DNA of 64,000 nucleotides from Microbulbifer elongatus (GCF_021165935.1 NZ_CP088953.1:372001-436000); one strand, 5' to 3'; positions 43,041 through 52,596 are shown, counted from the first letter of the stretch. Notes: generated from the sequence alone by a model not told the origin. Numbers and translations: made by a program.

Positions 43041-44357
43041 TCAGAAGACGTAACTGACTCCCAGGCTCAACTCGGTCTTGTCGTAGTCATACAGCGCCCG
43101 GTTTTCCCGATTGCCGATATTCAGCAGCTTGCCATCGAGACTGAAGCGCGGGGTCAGGCGGTAGCGGGTGGAGACCCAGGTTTTGATGCGATCGGACTCA
43201 CGTTCGTACTCAAGCACATTGCCGCCATCGTCCACCACCCGATTCAGTCCGTCGTACACGCTGTAGAGGTACTCGACTCCGGCGCGCAGTTCCCAGCGGC
43301 TCAGAAAGCGCCAGCGCAGGTCGCTGCCGAATGCGTGACGCACCGGGGAATAGCTGTAGTAGTCCTCCGCGGCCTGTTGCAGGTCCTCGCGGTCGTTGGT
43401 GTCGTACAGGTAGTACACGCCCCAGTCTGCGCCGAATGTCTCGCGGCGCGCACGGGCCGAGAAACGCTGGCGCCAGCCGTCCAGATAGCTGTAGTTTTCA
43501 CCGCCGGCGTAATAGGCGGGAATAACCGACAGCTGCACACGGGTCGCGCCAAAATCCCGCTTGGCCCGCCCGATGAGCTGCAGCTGCTGGCTGACCCGCT
43601 CGCCACCCAAGGTTACCCACTCAACCCCACTGCCGGCTTCCAGGCTCCAGCCATTCCAGCGCAGATCGCGAATGAACGACGCGCTGAGGCTGCCCAGGTT
43701 CAGACTGTCCAGCTCGCTATAGCGACGGGTAAAGCCGTAGCCCTGCAGGCGCCAACCGTCGTCCTCGGTCCCCGCGAGCCGGTACTGTCCCCAGCCGAAC
43801 AGTTCGAAGAAGCTGTCTTCCCCCACCGCGTCCTCACCCAGCAACTCGGTCTTTACCGCGTAGGGGTTGCCATCCTGGCCGCCATTGATACTGACCATGG
43901 CCAGCCAGGGTCGCGACCGGGGAGCCGGCGCCTCGACCGGACTGCCCAGCTGCAGCGCTGCCAGCCGTTGCAGCTTCGCCGAGCCGGCGCGCTCGCTCAC
44001 CCGGCGAAAATACTTCGCCGCCAGCACCTGATCGCCCTGGCGCCGCGCCACCAGCCCCAAATTGTATTCCGCCAGGTCCCGCCACTGGGGCTCGGCCACC
44101 AATTGCCAGAAATAGTCGGAAGCCTCCGCGTACCGGCCCAGCTTGAACAGGGTGACTCCGAGGTTGAATTTGAGCTTGGCGCTGTCATCCCCACCCTGCT
44201 CCGCCTGCCGGAACAGGGTCAGCGCCTGCGGATAATCGCCGCGCTTGAAGGCGCCGGTAGCCGACGGCAGCTCTTCGGCGCTCAGCCGCGCCGGGCCGAA
44301 CACGGAGACCGCGACAAGAGCGGTCATCAAAAAAAACAGTTGAATAAATTCGCGCAT
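43041..44357 (-). CDS. Outer-membrane protein with N-terminal TPR and C-terminal beta-barrel
   Basis: 438 residues with a signal peptide (about 1-27, ending ARLSA). TPR-like helices (about 30-140: GAFKRGDYPQALTLFRQAEQ, FNLGVTLFKLGRYAEASDYF) precede a beta-barrel (about 165-438) of amphipathic strands with aromatic girdles, ending LSLGVSYVF with terminal Phe. This layout resembles surface lipoprotein assembly modifiers (SLAM), but the barrel (~270 residues) looks short for a standard one; this is a structural analogy only. ATG 44357 has GAGG 7 bases upstream. It is 106 bases after the coiled-coil gene on the same strand, so they are probably one operon. Confidence 0.7.
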   Translation of the reverse strand: MREFIQLFFLMTALVAVSVFGPARLSAEELPSATGAFKRGDYPQALTLFRQAEQGGDDSAKLKFNLGVTLFKLGRYAEASDYFWQLVAEPQWRDLAEYNLGLVARRQGDQVLAAKYFRRVSERAGSAKLQRLAALQLGSPVEAPAPRSRPWLAMVSINGGQDGNPYAVKTELLGEDAVGEDSFFELFGWGQYRLAGTEDDGWRLQGYGFTRRYSELDSLNLGSLSASFIRDLRWNGWSLEAGSGVEWVTLGGERVSQQLQLIGRAKRDFGATRVQLSVIPAYYAGGENYSYLDGWRQRFSARARRETFGADWGVYYLYDTNDREDLQQAAEDYYSYSPVRHAFGSDLRWRFLSRWELRAGVEYLYSVYDGLNRVVDDGGNVLEYERESDRIKTWVSTRYRLTPRFSLDGKLLNIGNRENRALYDYDKTELSLGVSYVF

Positions 44358-44463
44358 TCCGTGCCTCGTTACCTGACTTCCCGGTATGGAGTTTTGTGCC
44401 GCATCAATCGGCACCAGCCCGGGCGGCTTCCTGCGCGCCCGGGCCGACTTCGGTCACGGTTCC

Positions 44464-45102
44464 TTATCCTCCGGCACCCTCTGCCGCGTCGCTGGCATCA
44501 CTGGCGACATCGCCGCGCAGGGAATCCAGCAGGGCATCCACATCCCCCATGCTGCCGCGCGCGTCTTCCGGTACAGCACCGAGGATGTCCTGCATCATCT
44601 GCTCGATCATGCCCTGCATTTCCGCATTGGTGAGGCCATTTTTCAGGGCCTCCTCCACTGCCTCGCGCGCGGATTCCACCGCCTGCTGGGCCTGCTCATT
44701 GGCCGCCAGCGCCGAGTTTTGCGCGCTGGCCATCAGCTCGGCGCGGCGCTCAGCCATTTCCGCAAGCATCGCTTCACTGTTTGCGGCGCCCTCGCCTGAC
44801 AGCGCACTGTCACCCGTTTGCGCTTCGCGCATGGCCTTGATTGCGGCCAGTGCAGCGGCGAGTTTCTGCTCGGCAATCTCGCGCATTTCTTCCGGCAGCT
44901 CGATATTGTTCAACAGATCCTGGGCGCTCTCTGCGTCCTCTACCACCTGCAGGGTGATATCCGAGTCCGCCATTTCCACGGTGGCCGGATCCTGTTGCGC
45001 CCAGGTGATACAGGAAAGCGGCAGGCAGATGGTGAACAGTGCCGTGCACAGCAATTTCCGCTTAATCAAAACGTGGAGCGCGGTCGCTTGAATCTTTGAC
45101 AT
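44464..45102 (-). CDS. Exported coiled-coil protein of unknown family
   Basis: 212 residues with a signal peptide (about 1-35, TICLPLSCITWAQQ). The rest is Ala/Glu-rich and helical (LPEEMREIAEQKLAAALAAI, AEMAERRAELMASAQNS), with an acidic end VDALLDSLRGDV plus a Ser/Ala/Gly tail. I recognise no family. It lies directly upstream of the TPR/barrel gene. A Cys in the signal region (LSCITW) is not a convincing lipobox. It may be a periplasmic or surface partner of the barrel protein. Confidence 0.6.
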   Translation of the reverse strand: MSKIQATALHVLIKRKLLCTALFTICLPLSCITWAQQDPATVEMADSDITLQVVEDAESAQDLLNNIELPEEMREIAEQKLAAALAAIKAMREAQTGDSALSGEGAANSEAMLAEMAERRAELMASAQNSALAANEQAQQAVESAREAVEEALKNGLTNAEMQGMIEQMMQDILGAVPEDARGSMGDVDALLDSLRGDVASDASDAAEGAGG

Positions 45103-45408
45103 AGTCCTTTACCTCGAGTGATCAAAAATAAATGGCAATTCAGAGTCAGAGTTGTCTAACTCACCAGGCTTTCACTACTGGAAGCCCTTGCTGGCGGCCG
45201 GCGATGACTGTCAGCCAGTAACTACCCAGTTACACGGAGCGGAAAGCCAAAAGGTTCCCGCAAAATTTCCACAAGACAGAAAAATTAAAGCAGGCACTCA
45301 GGCGGGATGCGGGAAGGCAGGCGGGGCACAGGTCTCAAAAAACACCCAATACAGAAAGGGACCTGCCAAATCGTTTTGTTGCGTCAGAAGCCAGAAATAA
45401 CAGGCATA
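45103..45408. other. Promoter region of the coiled-coil/barrel operon
   Basis: No gene is seen. It contains a GAGGTAAAGGACT ribosome-binding stretch just before ATG 45102 on the minus strand, and A-rich DNA around 45270-45290. Confidence 0.4.
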
Positions 45409-45440
45409 AAAAAAGCCGGACGGATACTCCGACCGGCTTT
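45409..45440 (-). terminator. Intrinsic terminator of rlmB
   Basis: AAAGCCGGACGGA and TCCGACCGGCTTT form a stem with one mismatch and a 3-base loop. A-run on the plus strand gives the U-tract for rnr-rlmB transcription. Confidence 0.85.
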
Positions 45441-45462
45441 ACGGGGGGATAACACCGGGCGA

Positions 45463-46218
45463 TCAACCTGCCCGCTGGCGCACCGCTTCAAACAGGCAGA
45501 CACCGGTGGCGACGGAAACATTCAGACTACTGACCTCGCCAGCCATAGGGATTTTGATCAGGTGATCGCAGTTTTCCCGGGTCAGACGCCGGAGCCCCGG
45601 TCCTTCTGCGCCCATCACCAGTGCCAGGGGACCGGTCAGGGACGACTGATACAGTTCCTGCTCTGCCTCGCCGGCGGCACCGAAAATCCATACCCCCGCC
45701 TGCTGCAGCATCTGCAGTGTACGCGCGAGATTCGTCACGGTAATAAATGGCAGCACCTCGGCGGCGCCACAGGCGACCTTGCGCGCGGTGGGCGTGAGGC
45801 CCGCCGCCTTGTCTTTGGGGGCAATCACCGCGTGTACGCCGGCGGCTTCGGCCGAGCGCAGACAGGCGCCGAGATTGTGCGGGTCGGTCACACCATCGAG
45901 GATCAACAGGAACGGCGCTTCGCCCTTGCCGTCCAGCTGTTTGAGCAGGGACTTCAGGAACTGCTCGTCGTAGATCCTGGTGTCGCCAACGCAGATGGCC
46001 ACGGCGCCCTGATGACTACCGTCGTCGCCGACCTTTTCATCCAGCGCCTTGCGATCGACATAGCGAATGGTGAGTGCATTCTGCTCCGCCTGACGGATGA
46101 TTTTCTGCAGCTTCTGATCACGGCGCCCGCGCAGCAACAATAATTCCTGCACCTGCTGGGGCGAACTTTTCAACAGGGCCTGTACCGCGTGCAGGCCATA
46201 TACCAGTTGTTGTGCCAC
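45463..46218 (-). CDS. rlmB: 23S rRNA (guanosine-2251)-2'-O-methyltransferase
   Basis: A 251-residue SpoU/TrmH-type (SPOUT) enzyme that methylates G2251 of 23S rRNA. The N-terminal substrate-binding domain starts QLVYGLHAVQALL. The knotted C-terminal domain has ILDGVTDPHNLGACLRSAEA, LALVMGAEGPGLRRL and EVSSLNVSVATGVCLFEAV. It starts with GTG 46218, only 3 bases after the rnr stop, with GGAAAGAAA upstream inside rnr. The rnr-rlmB pair is conserved in gammaproteobacteria. Confidence 0.96.
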   Translation of the reverse strand: MAQQLVYGLHAVQALLKSSPQQVQELLLLRGRRDQKLQKIIRQAEQNALTIRYVDRKALDEKVGDDGSHQGAVAICVGDTRIYDEQFLKSLLKQLDGKGEAPFLLILDGVTDPHNLGACLRSAEAAGVHAVIAPKDKAAGLTPTARKVACGAAEVLPFITVTNLARTLQMLQQAGVWIFGAAGEAEQELYQSSLTGPLALVMGAEGPGLRRLTRENCDHLIKIPMAGEVSSLNVSVATGVCLFEAVRQRAG

Positions 46219-46221
46219 GAT

Positions 46222-49161
46222 TTATTTCTTTCCGCCGGTTTTTTTCGCCAGTTTTTTCTTGAGCTTCTTCTTCGCTGCCTTTTTGGCGGCGCGTTTTGCG
46301 GCCTCGGCTTTATCCGCCTTCTGCGCAGCCTTGCGCGCGGCGACTGCCGGGCGCTTGCCGCCCTTGCGCGGTGGTGTTTTTTTCGGCTTGCGTTTTTTCG
46401 GCGCAGCCTCGTCGCCGGCCTCACCGGCGCCTTCACCCTCCACCAGACGCTCTCTGGAAGGCGGTACCACTTCTGCGGTATCGCTACCTACCTTGCGCTT
46501 GCGGATCGGGCGCGGCTCATCTGCACTCTCTTCCCCGCTTTTTTTCTTCAGGCCTCCACCCCAGGGGCTGGCCTTCTGCTCCTCCGAACTGAAATCGGAT
46601 TTGCCGCGGCGCTTGCGCTCCTGCTGGAACTCCACTGCCATTTCCATGGCGCGGCCGCTGACCTGGGTGGATTCCTCGCCGGCGCGGGTTTTCTTTTTCG
46701 GCTTGGTGGCTGCCGGGCCCTCACTTGCGGCGTCAGGGGTAGTGCGCTGGGTACTGCTGGCACTCATGGATTTTTTTTCACTCTTGCTGTCGCCCTTGGC
46801 GAACGAATTCTTTTCCGCCTTTTTGTCGGCTTTCTTGCCGGCTTTAGGCTTTCGGTATTTTGGGGTCTGGTAACTGGGGCGCGGGTGCAGCTCCACAAAG
46901 CTGAAATCCACCTTGCGCTCTTCCAGATCCACCCGCGCCACTTGCACGGTGACGCCGTCACCCAGATGGAAACGGGTGCCGCTGCGCTCGCCAACCAGAC
47001 GCTGCTGCGCCTGTTCGAAGCTGTAGTAATCCTTGGGCAGCGCGGTGACGTGGATCAGGCCCTCCACATACAGGTCGTCCAGCTCCACAAACAGACCAAA
47101 GCCGGTGACCGCACTGATCACGCCGCGGTACACCTCGCCCACATGATCCTGCAGGTATTCGCACTTGAGCCAGCTGACCACATCGCGGGTGGCATCGTCG
47201 GCGCGGCGCTCGGTCATGGAGCAGTGCTCACCCAGCTCCACCATGGCCACCGTGCTGTAGGGCAGAATTTCCTCCCGCTCCAGCGCGTGGGCACCGGGCG
47301 CCTGGCGCACTTTTTCCGCAACCGGCGCGGGGTTAGCGCTGCCATTGCGGATCAGCCAGCGCAGGCCGCGGTGTAACAACAGATCCGGATAGCGGCGGAT
47401 CGGCGAGGTGAAGTGGGCGTATGCGCGGTAATCCAGGCCAAAGTGACCGCGGTTTTCCGGCTGGTACACCGCCTGATTCATGGAGCGCAGCAGCATGGTC
47501 TGGATGATGTGGAAATCCGGGCGCCCTTCGACCTGCGATAGCAGTGCCTGGTAGTCGCTCGGTTGCGGCTCACTGCCACCCTCAAGGCGCAGACCCAGCT
47601 CGCCCAGGTATTCGCGCAGATTCTCTAACCGCTCAGACTTGGGAATATCGTGCACCCGGTACAGGGCCGGCAGTTCCGCCAGCTCCATCAGTTCCGCCGC
47701 ACACACATTGGCGGCGAGCATGCACTCCTCGATCATCTTGTGGGCGTCGTTGCGCTGCACCGGCACGATGCGCTCGATCTTGCGCGCGGCGTCAAAAATG
47801 ATCCGCGTTTCGGTGGTCTCGAAATCGATGGCGCCGCGACGATCCCGCGCTTTGCGCAGGGCGGTGTACAGATCGTGCAGGTTGTCGATATGTGGAACCA
47901 GCGCGGCAAACTGCTTGCGGATCCCGCTGTTGCGATCATCCCGTTCGGCAACCATCTCACCGACCTGGGTGTAGGTAAAACGCGCGTGACTACGCATTAC
48001 GCCTTCCAGGAACTGGTAGTTCTGGATAGTCCCCGCCTGGTCAATGTGCATCTCGCACACCATACACAGCCGATCCACTTCCGGGTTCAGAGAGCAGAGA
48101 CCGTTGGAGAGTTTCTCCGGCAGCATGGGCACGACAAAGTCCGGGAAGTACACGGAGTTGCCACGCTGGTGCGCCTCTATATCCAGCGGTGTGCCCACCT
48201 GAACGTAATGGGAGACGTCGGCGATGGCCACCAGTAATTTCCAGTTGCCGTCGGGCAGAACTTCACAGAACACCGCATCGTCAAAGTCCCGCGCGTCCTC
48301 ACCGTCGATGGTCACCAGCGGCAGCTGGCGCAGGTCGATGCGCGCGGTTTTGTCCTCTTCCAGCACCTCGTCGGCGATACCGTCCACCTGCGCGAGCACC
48401 GACGCCGGCCAAGTGTGGGGAATGCCATAGTTGCGGATGGCGACATCGATTTCCATCCCGGGTGCCAGGTGGTCGCCGAGCACTTCCGCCACCTCGCCCT
48501 GAGGCAGGTTGTTGCGACCGGGCTGGGTGGTGATATCCACCACCACATACTGACCGCTCTGGGCGTCGGCGCACTTGCCTTCCGGTACCAGCACATCGAG
48601 GGTCAGACGGGGATTGTCCGGGCGCACAAAGCAGATGCCGTCTTCGCGGTAAATCCGCCCGGCCAGTTGCTGGGTATTGTGCTTGATCACCCGCACCACC
48701 GCGCCTTCGCGTTTGCCGCGGAAACCGCCGGGGGTTTCCCGCACCAGTACCTCGTCGCCATCGAAGACCTTGCGCATCTGGCGGTGGGACAGGAACAGGT
48801 CGTCGCTGCCGTCACCGGGAGACACAAAACCGAAGCCATCGCGATGGCCGATCACTCGCCCGCGCACCAGGCTCATTTTGTCGAGCACGCCGAAGTCGCC
48901 ATCGCGGTTGCTGGCAATCTGGCCGTCTCGGCTCATGGCGATCAGGCGGCGGCGCACGCCCTCGCGGCGGTCTTCGTCGTCAATGGACAGAAGGTCCGCG
49001 ACGGTCTCCCAGGCCACCGGGCCCGGCTGCTGTTCCAGCAGGTCGAGTAGAAACTCGCGGCTGGGAACGGGTTTTTCGTATTTCTCCGCCTCGCGCTCGG
49101 CGTGAGGATCATTTTCCATTGCGGCGGGATTGTTTTTTTCCTGATTCAAAACTGCTTCCAT
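46222..49161 (-). CDS. rnr: Ribonuclease R with a very long basic tail
   Basis: A 979-residue 3'-5' exoribonuclease. The N-terminal helix-turn-helix (EKPVPSREFLLDLLEQQPGP) precedes two cold-shock domains, then the RNB core (TIDGEDARDFDDAVF at about 284-298 with metal-binding Asp, and LDYRAYAHFTSPIRRYPDLL), then an S1 domain (GEVYRGVISAVTGFGLFVEL). From about residue 768 a ~210-residue Lys/Ala-rich tail runs to the end (KKAAKKKLKKKLAKKTGG), longer than the usual RNase R tail. The start is uncertain: ATG 49161 or ATG 49119; neither has a good ribosome binding site. Confidence 0.94.
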   Translation of the reverse strand: MEAVLNQEKNNPAAMENDPHAEREAEKYEKPVPSREFLLDLLEQQPGPVAWETVADLLSIDDEDRREGVRRRLIAMSRDGQIASNRDGDFGVLDKMSLVRGRVIGHRDGFGFVSPGDGSDDLFLSHRQMRKVFDGDEVLVRETPGGFRGKREGAVVRVIKHNTQQLAGRIYREDGICFVRPDNPRLTLDVLVPEGKCADAQSGQYVVVDITTQPGRNNLPQGEVAEVLGDHLAPGMEIDVAIRNYGIPHTWPASVLAQVDGIADEVLEEDKTARIDLRQLPLVTIDGEDARDFDDAVFCEVLPDGNWKLLVAIADVSHYVQVGTPLDIEAHQRGNSVYFPDFVVPMLPEKLSNGLCSLNPEVDRLCMVCEMHIDQAGTIQNYQFLEGVMRSHARFTYTQVGEMVAERDDRNSGIRKQFAALVPHIDNLHDLYTALRKARDRRGAIDFETTETRIIFDAARKIERIVPVQRNDAHKMIEECMLAANVCAAELMELAELPALYRVHDIPKSERLENLREYLGELGLRLEGGSEPQPSDYQALLSQVEGRPDFHIIQTMLLRSMNQAVYQPENRGHFGLDYRAYAHFTSPIRRYPDLLLHRGLRWLIRNGSANPAPVAEKVRQAPGAHALEREEILPYSTVAMVELGEHCSMTERRADDATRDVVSWLKCEYLQDHVGEVYRGVISAVTGFGLFVELDDLYVEGLIHVTALPKDYYSFEQAQQRLVGERSGTRFHLGDGVTVQVARVDLEERKVDFSFVELHPRPSYQTPKYRKPKAGKKADKKAEKNSFAKGDSKSEKKSMSASSTQRTTPDAASEGPAATKPKKKTRAGEESTQVSGRAMEMAVEFQQERKRRGKSDFSSEEQKASPWGGGLKKKSGEESADEPRPIRKRKVGSDTAEVVPPSRERLVEGEGAGEAGDEAAPKKRKPKKTPPRKGGKRPAVAARKAAQKADKAEAAKRAAKKAAKKKLKKKLAKKTGGKK

Positions 49162-49474
49162 AATTCTGCGATTGACCGCGCGGTCTGCGCAGCCCCGGGA
49201 TTTGTCCGGCGCAGGGGGTGTGAATGGGTGCAACGGTCAGGCCCGGGCTCTTCAGTTTTACGGTAAGCCAGGACGAGTGATTGGAGTGGCGAGTGCCAGA
49301 AGTGGCATTGGCCACTGGTTTTGTTGCACATTGCCGCGAGTATAAGCGATTTGTGGCTCATTTCCCGATTTGATTTGCAGTTTCCGTCCGCCTATACCGG
49401 TAAAACACGCGGCAAGTGAACGCAAGCCGTTGATTGGCTGACAAATTTTGGCAGCGAGAGGCGACGAAAAAGCG
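49162..49474. other. Divergent intergenic region upstream of rnr
   Basis: About 310 bases between the rnr start and the tRNA-Leu promoter. It should hold the rnr promoter. No reading frame with family features; TTG and other weak start codons extend the rnr frame to 49233 but without similarity. Confidence 0.4.
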
Positions 49475-49503
49475 TTGACACCCCCCTGGGGAATCACTAT
49501 AGT
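49475..49503 (+). promoter_or_regulatory. Sigma-70 promoter of tRNA-Leu copy 1
   Basis: TTGACA (49475-49480), 17 bases, TATAGT (49498-49503). A G/C-rich discriminator (GCGCGTCC) follows, as usual for stringently controlled stable-RNA genes. Confidence 0.88.
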
Positions 49504-49534
49504 GCGCGTCCTCAACGGGGCACACCGTTGAATT

Positions 49535-49621
49535 GCCCAGGTGGCGGAATTGGTAGACGCGCTAGCTTCAGGTGCTAGTGGCCTTACGGTCGTGGAAGTT
49601 CAAGTCTTCTCCTGGGCACCA
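49535..49621 (+). tRNA. tRNA-Leu (CAG), copy 1
   Basis: 87 bases including encoded CCA. The acceptor ends GCCCAGG/CCTGGGCACCA pair; the anticodon stem CTAGC/GCTAG holds loop TTCAGGT with anticodon CAG (49569-49571). A long variable arm (TGGCCTTACGGTCG) is typical of tRNA-Leu, and GTTCAAGTC is the T loop region. Confidence 0.97.
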
Positions 49622-49628
49622 TCTTTAA

Positions 49629-49663
49629 AAAAGGGGCCGACTCGCAAGAGTCGGCCCCTTTTT
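49629..49663 (+). terminator. Intrinsic terminator of tRNA-Leu copy 1
   Basis: AAGGGGCCGACTC and GAGTCGGCCCCTT (13-bp perfect stem, loop GCAA) followed by T's. Confidence 0.93.
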
Positions 49664-49752
49664 GTTTTATCCCCCCAACTACCCCCCCCCAACTACGAAC
49701 AGCGCCCCAATTTAGTTTGGGAATTTGCTGTTGTACGGACGAAGGTGGCGAT

Positions 49753-49906
49753 GCCGGGCGTGGCTTTGCGAGACGTTGATTCGGGCAAAAGCCCTCACCC
49801 GAAGGGCACCTTCGGTGTCCAAGGCTAACGCCTTGTCCGCGAGAGGGACCTCGCGGAAGAGCCCCCATGGATGGGTTTACGGCGTGTCTCGCAAAGCCAC
49901 GCCCGG
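49753..49906. repeat. Nested-hairpin element C
   Basis: Outer arms of 22 bases, beginning GCCGGGCGTGGCTTTGCGAG (49753-49774), with a perfect inverse at 49885-49906. Inside are several small hairpins, including CACC-TTC-GGTG, TCCGCGAG-AGGGAC-CTCGCGGA and CCC-ATGGAT-GGG. It lies between the tRNA terminator and the ppc end. The ATGGAT loop also occurs in element A. Confidence 0.7.
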
Positions 49907-49938
49907 CAGCGTCACCGCCACCGAGCCAGCTCGAAGGC

Positions 49939-52596
49939 TTACCCCGTATTACGCATACCCGCCGCAATACCCGCAATCGTCACCATCAGAGCACTTTCCA
50001 GTACCGGATCCTCCTCACGGGTGCGCAGACGCGCCATCAACTCTGCCTGCAACAGGTGCAGGGGATCGGTGTATGGATCGCGCACACGGATGGACCAGCG
50101 CATGACCGGGTTGTTATCCAGCAGACTCTCGCGGCCGGTGAGCTCACTCAGGGCGGCGACGGTGCGCGCCAGACGGCTGCGCAGTTCGACACCCAGTCGT
50201 TGCAGTTCGGCATCATCGGTGAGGCGTTCTTCGTACCAGAGGGCCACGCGAGGGTCGGACTTGGCCAAAACCATTTCCAGCATATCCACCACGGTCTGGA
50301 AGAAGGGCCACTGCTCGCTCATGGCGCGCAGGGTGTCGGGAGCATTTTCCAGGCCGGTCTCCAATGCAGCGCCGGTGCCGAGCCAGGCGGGGAGCATCAG
50401 GCGCATCTGGGTCCAGGCAAATACCCAGGGGATGGCGCGCAGGGTTTCCACGCCGCCGCCGGGCTTGCGGCGTGCGGGGCGGCTGCCCAGGGCCAGGCGG
50501 CTAAGCTCGGTCTCTGGGGTGACCGTGCGCAGGTAGGAAACCAGCGCCGGGTCGTCGCGTACCACTTCGCGATAGGCGCGTACGGAGGCCTGGGTCAGGC
50601 GATCCATTTCCGCGCGCCACTCCGGACGCGGCTCCGCCGGTGGCAACAGGGTCGCCTCCAGGGTGGCGGCGATGTACTGCTCCAGATTGTAGGCGGCCAC
50701 GGACGGGCGGCCGTATTTGAAGCGGATCATCTCACCCTGCTCGGTCACACGAATGCGACCGGACACGGATCCCGGCGGCTGGGACATCAGCGCCATGCGG
50801 GTAGGCGAGCCACCGCGGGAGATGGAACCGCCGCGACCGTGGAACAGGGTCAACGGAATACCGTGCTCTTTAAAGATTCCGGTGAGCGCTTCCTGGGCGC
50901 GGAACTGGGCCCAGGCCGCACCCAGGAAGCCGGCGTCCTTGGCAGAGTCGGAGTAGCCGATCATCACTTCCTGACCACCCTTGACCCGCTCGCGGTAGAA
51001 AGGAATCTCCAGCAGCGCGCTCATGGTGTCGAAGGCGTTGTTCAGGTCATCCAGGGTCTCGAACAGCGGCACCACGCGCATGGGCGACTGCACGCCGGCA
51101 ATTTTCTGCAGCAGCATGACCGCCAGCACGTCTGAAGACGTGCGGGCCATGGAAATGACATAGGCGCCGAGGCCCTCCGGGCCCTGCTCGGCAATCACCT
51201 TGCAGGTGTCCAGCACTTCGCGCACTTCGTCGGTACAGAATTCACTGCGATAGAAGGCGCCGTTGATCAGCGGGCGGCGGCTTTCCAGCTCCGCCAGCAG
51301 GAATTTCTGCTTTACCTTCTCACCCCATTCGGCGTAGCTGCCCAGATCCAGGAAGCGGGTGATGGCGTCGATCACCATGGCGTGACGGGTGGACTCCTGG
51401 CGCACGTCCAGTTTGAGCAGGGTAATACCGAAGCCGTTGAGGCGGCGCAGGGTGTCTTTCAGCTGGCCATCGGCGATGGCGGCAAGACCGACTTCGCGCA
51501 GGGAGCGATCAATCAGGCTCAATTCCTGATACAACTCGCCGCTGGTGGTGTAGACCTCACCCTGTGGCTCGGATGCCCCATTTACGCGGGCCTCCATCAG
51601 CGCGCGGGTGTTGCGCAGACGGTCGCGCACCTCGCGCAGAATCAGCCGGTAGGGCTCCTGGCTATCTCCGGTGCGGGCCAACAGTTCGTCGCTGGCGCGG
51701 TGCATGGACAGGTCCGCCAGCAGATTTTCCACATCCCGCAGATACAGATCCGCGGCCATCCAGCGAGCCAGGGTCAGCACCTGACGAGTCACCTTGGCAG
51801 TGACATTGGGGTTGCCATCGCGGTCGCCACCCATCCAGGAGGCAAAGCGGATCGGCACCCAGTCCGCCGGCAGCGGCTCCAGACCAGCCAGCGCCAGCTC
51901 GTTTTCAATCTCGCGCATGCCCTGGGGAACGGCTTCCCACAGGGACTGTTCGATGGTGGCGAAACCCCACTTGGCCTCATCGACCGGGGTCGGGCGCTCG
52001 CGGCGGATTTCATCGGTGCACCAGGCGGAAAGGATCTGCTCACGCAGCAGGCGGCGCAGGCGCTCGGCCTCTTCCGGGGTGCAGTCCGGGCGATCCAGCC
52101 CGGTCAGCAGATCCGCCATCTGATCGTATTTGCGAATCAGGGTGCGCCGGGTAACCTCGGTGGGGTGCGCGGTGAGCACCAACTCCACGGACAGATCGGA
52201 TAGCACCTGACGCACCCGCGCCGGCTCCACTTCCGCCCTCTTCAGCTCCTCCAATACCTGCCGCAGGCCACGGTCGGTGTCCGGATCCCCGGGGAAGCGC
52301 TCGTGCTGGCGACGCAGGCGTTCGCGGTGGCGCTGTTCGGCGATATTCGCCAGATTCAGGAACTGACTGAAGGCACGCGCCACCTCAAGGAGGGTCTCGT
52401 CATCCAGCGGGTCCAGGAGCTCCCGTAGTTTACCTACAGGCATTTCCCCGTGACCGCGGCTCTCCACCGCTACCTGGCGAATCGTCTCCACAGTATCGAA
52501 TAAGGCATCACCCGCCTGTCCGCGCAATACGGTTCCAAGCTCTTCGCCAAGCAGGCGAACATCTTCCCTCAAGGGTGCATTCTGATCTTGATCCAC
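49939..52596 (-). CDS. ppc: Phosphoenolpyruvate carboxylase
   Basis: An 885-residue enzyme adding bicarbonate to PEP to replenish oxaloacetate. The catalytic His is H144 in VELVLTAHPTEVTRRTL; the second signature VMIGYSDSAKDAG and the glycine loop FHGRGGSISRGG follow; the C-terminal end is AAGMRNTG, as in bacterial enzymes. GTG 52596 has AAGGGGG upstream. It is a single gene between two tRNA-Leu genes, convergent to the first. Regulation by acetyl-CoA and aspartate is known for the family. Confidence 0.97.
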   Translation of the reverse strand: MDQDQNAPLREDVRLLGEELGTVLRGQAGDALFDTVETIRQVAVESRGHGEMPVGKLRELLDPLDDETLLEVARAFSQFLNLANIAEQRHRERLRRQHERFPGDPDTDRGLRQVLEELKRAEVEPARVRQVLSDLSVELVLTAHPTEVTRRTLIRKYDQMADLLTGLDRPDCTPEEAERLRRLLREQILSAWCTDEIRRERPTPVDEAKWGFATIEQSLWEAVPQGMREIENELALAGLEPLPADWVPIRFASWMGGDRDGNPNVTAKVTRQVLTLARWMAADLYLRDVENLLADLSMHRASDELLARTGDSQEPYRLILREVRDRLRNTRALMEARVNGASEPQGEVYTTSGELYQELSLIDRSLREVGLAAIADGQLKDTLRRLNGFGITLLKLDVRQESTRHAMVIDAITRFLDLGSYAEWGEKVKQKFLLAELESRRPLINGAFYRSEFCTDEVREVLDTCKVIAEQGPEGLGAYVISMARTSSDVLAVMLLQKIAGVQSPMRVVPLFETLDDLNNAFDTMSALLEIPFYRERVKGGQEVMIGYSDSAKDAGFLGAAWAQFRAQEALTGIFKEHGIPLTLFHGRGGSISRGGSPTRMALMSQPPGSVSGRIRVTEQGEMIRFKYGRPSVAAYNLEQYIAATLEATLLPPAEPRPEWRAEMDRLTQASVRAYREVVRDDPALVSYLRTVTPETELSRLALGSRPARRKPGGGVETLRAIPWVFAWTQMRLMLPAWLGTGAALETGLENAPDTLRAMSEQWPFFQTVVDMLEMVLAKSDPRVALWYEERLTDDAELQRLGVELRSRLARTVAALSELTGRESLLDNNPVMRWSIRVRDPYTDPLHLLQAELMARLRTREEDPVLESALMVTIAGIAAGMRNTG

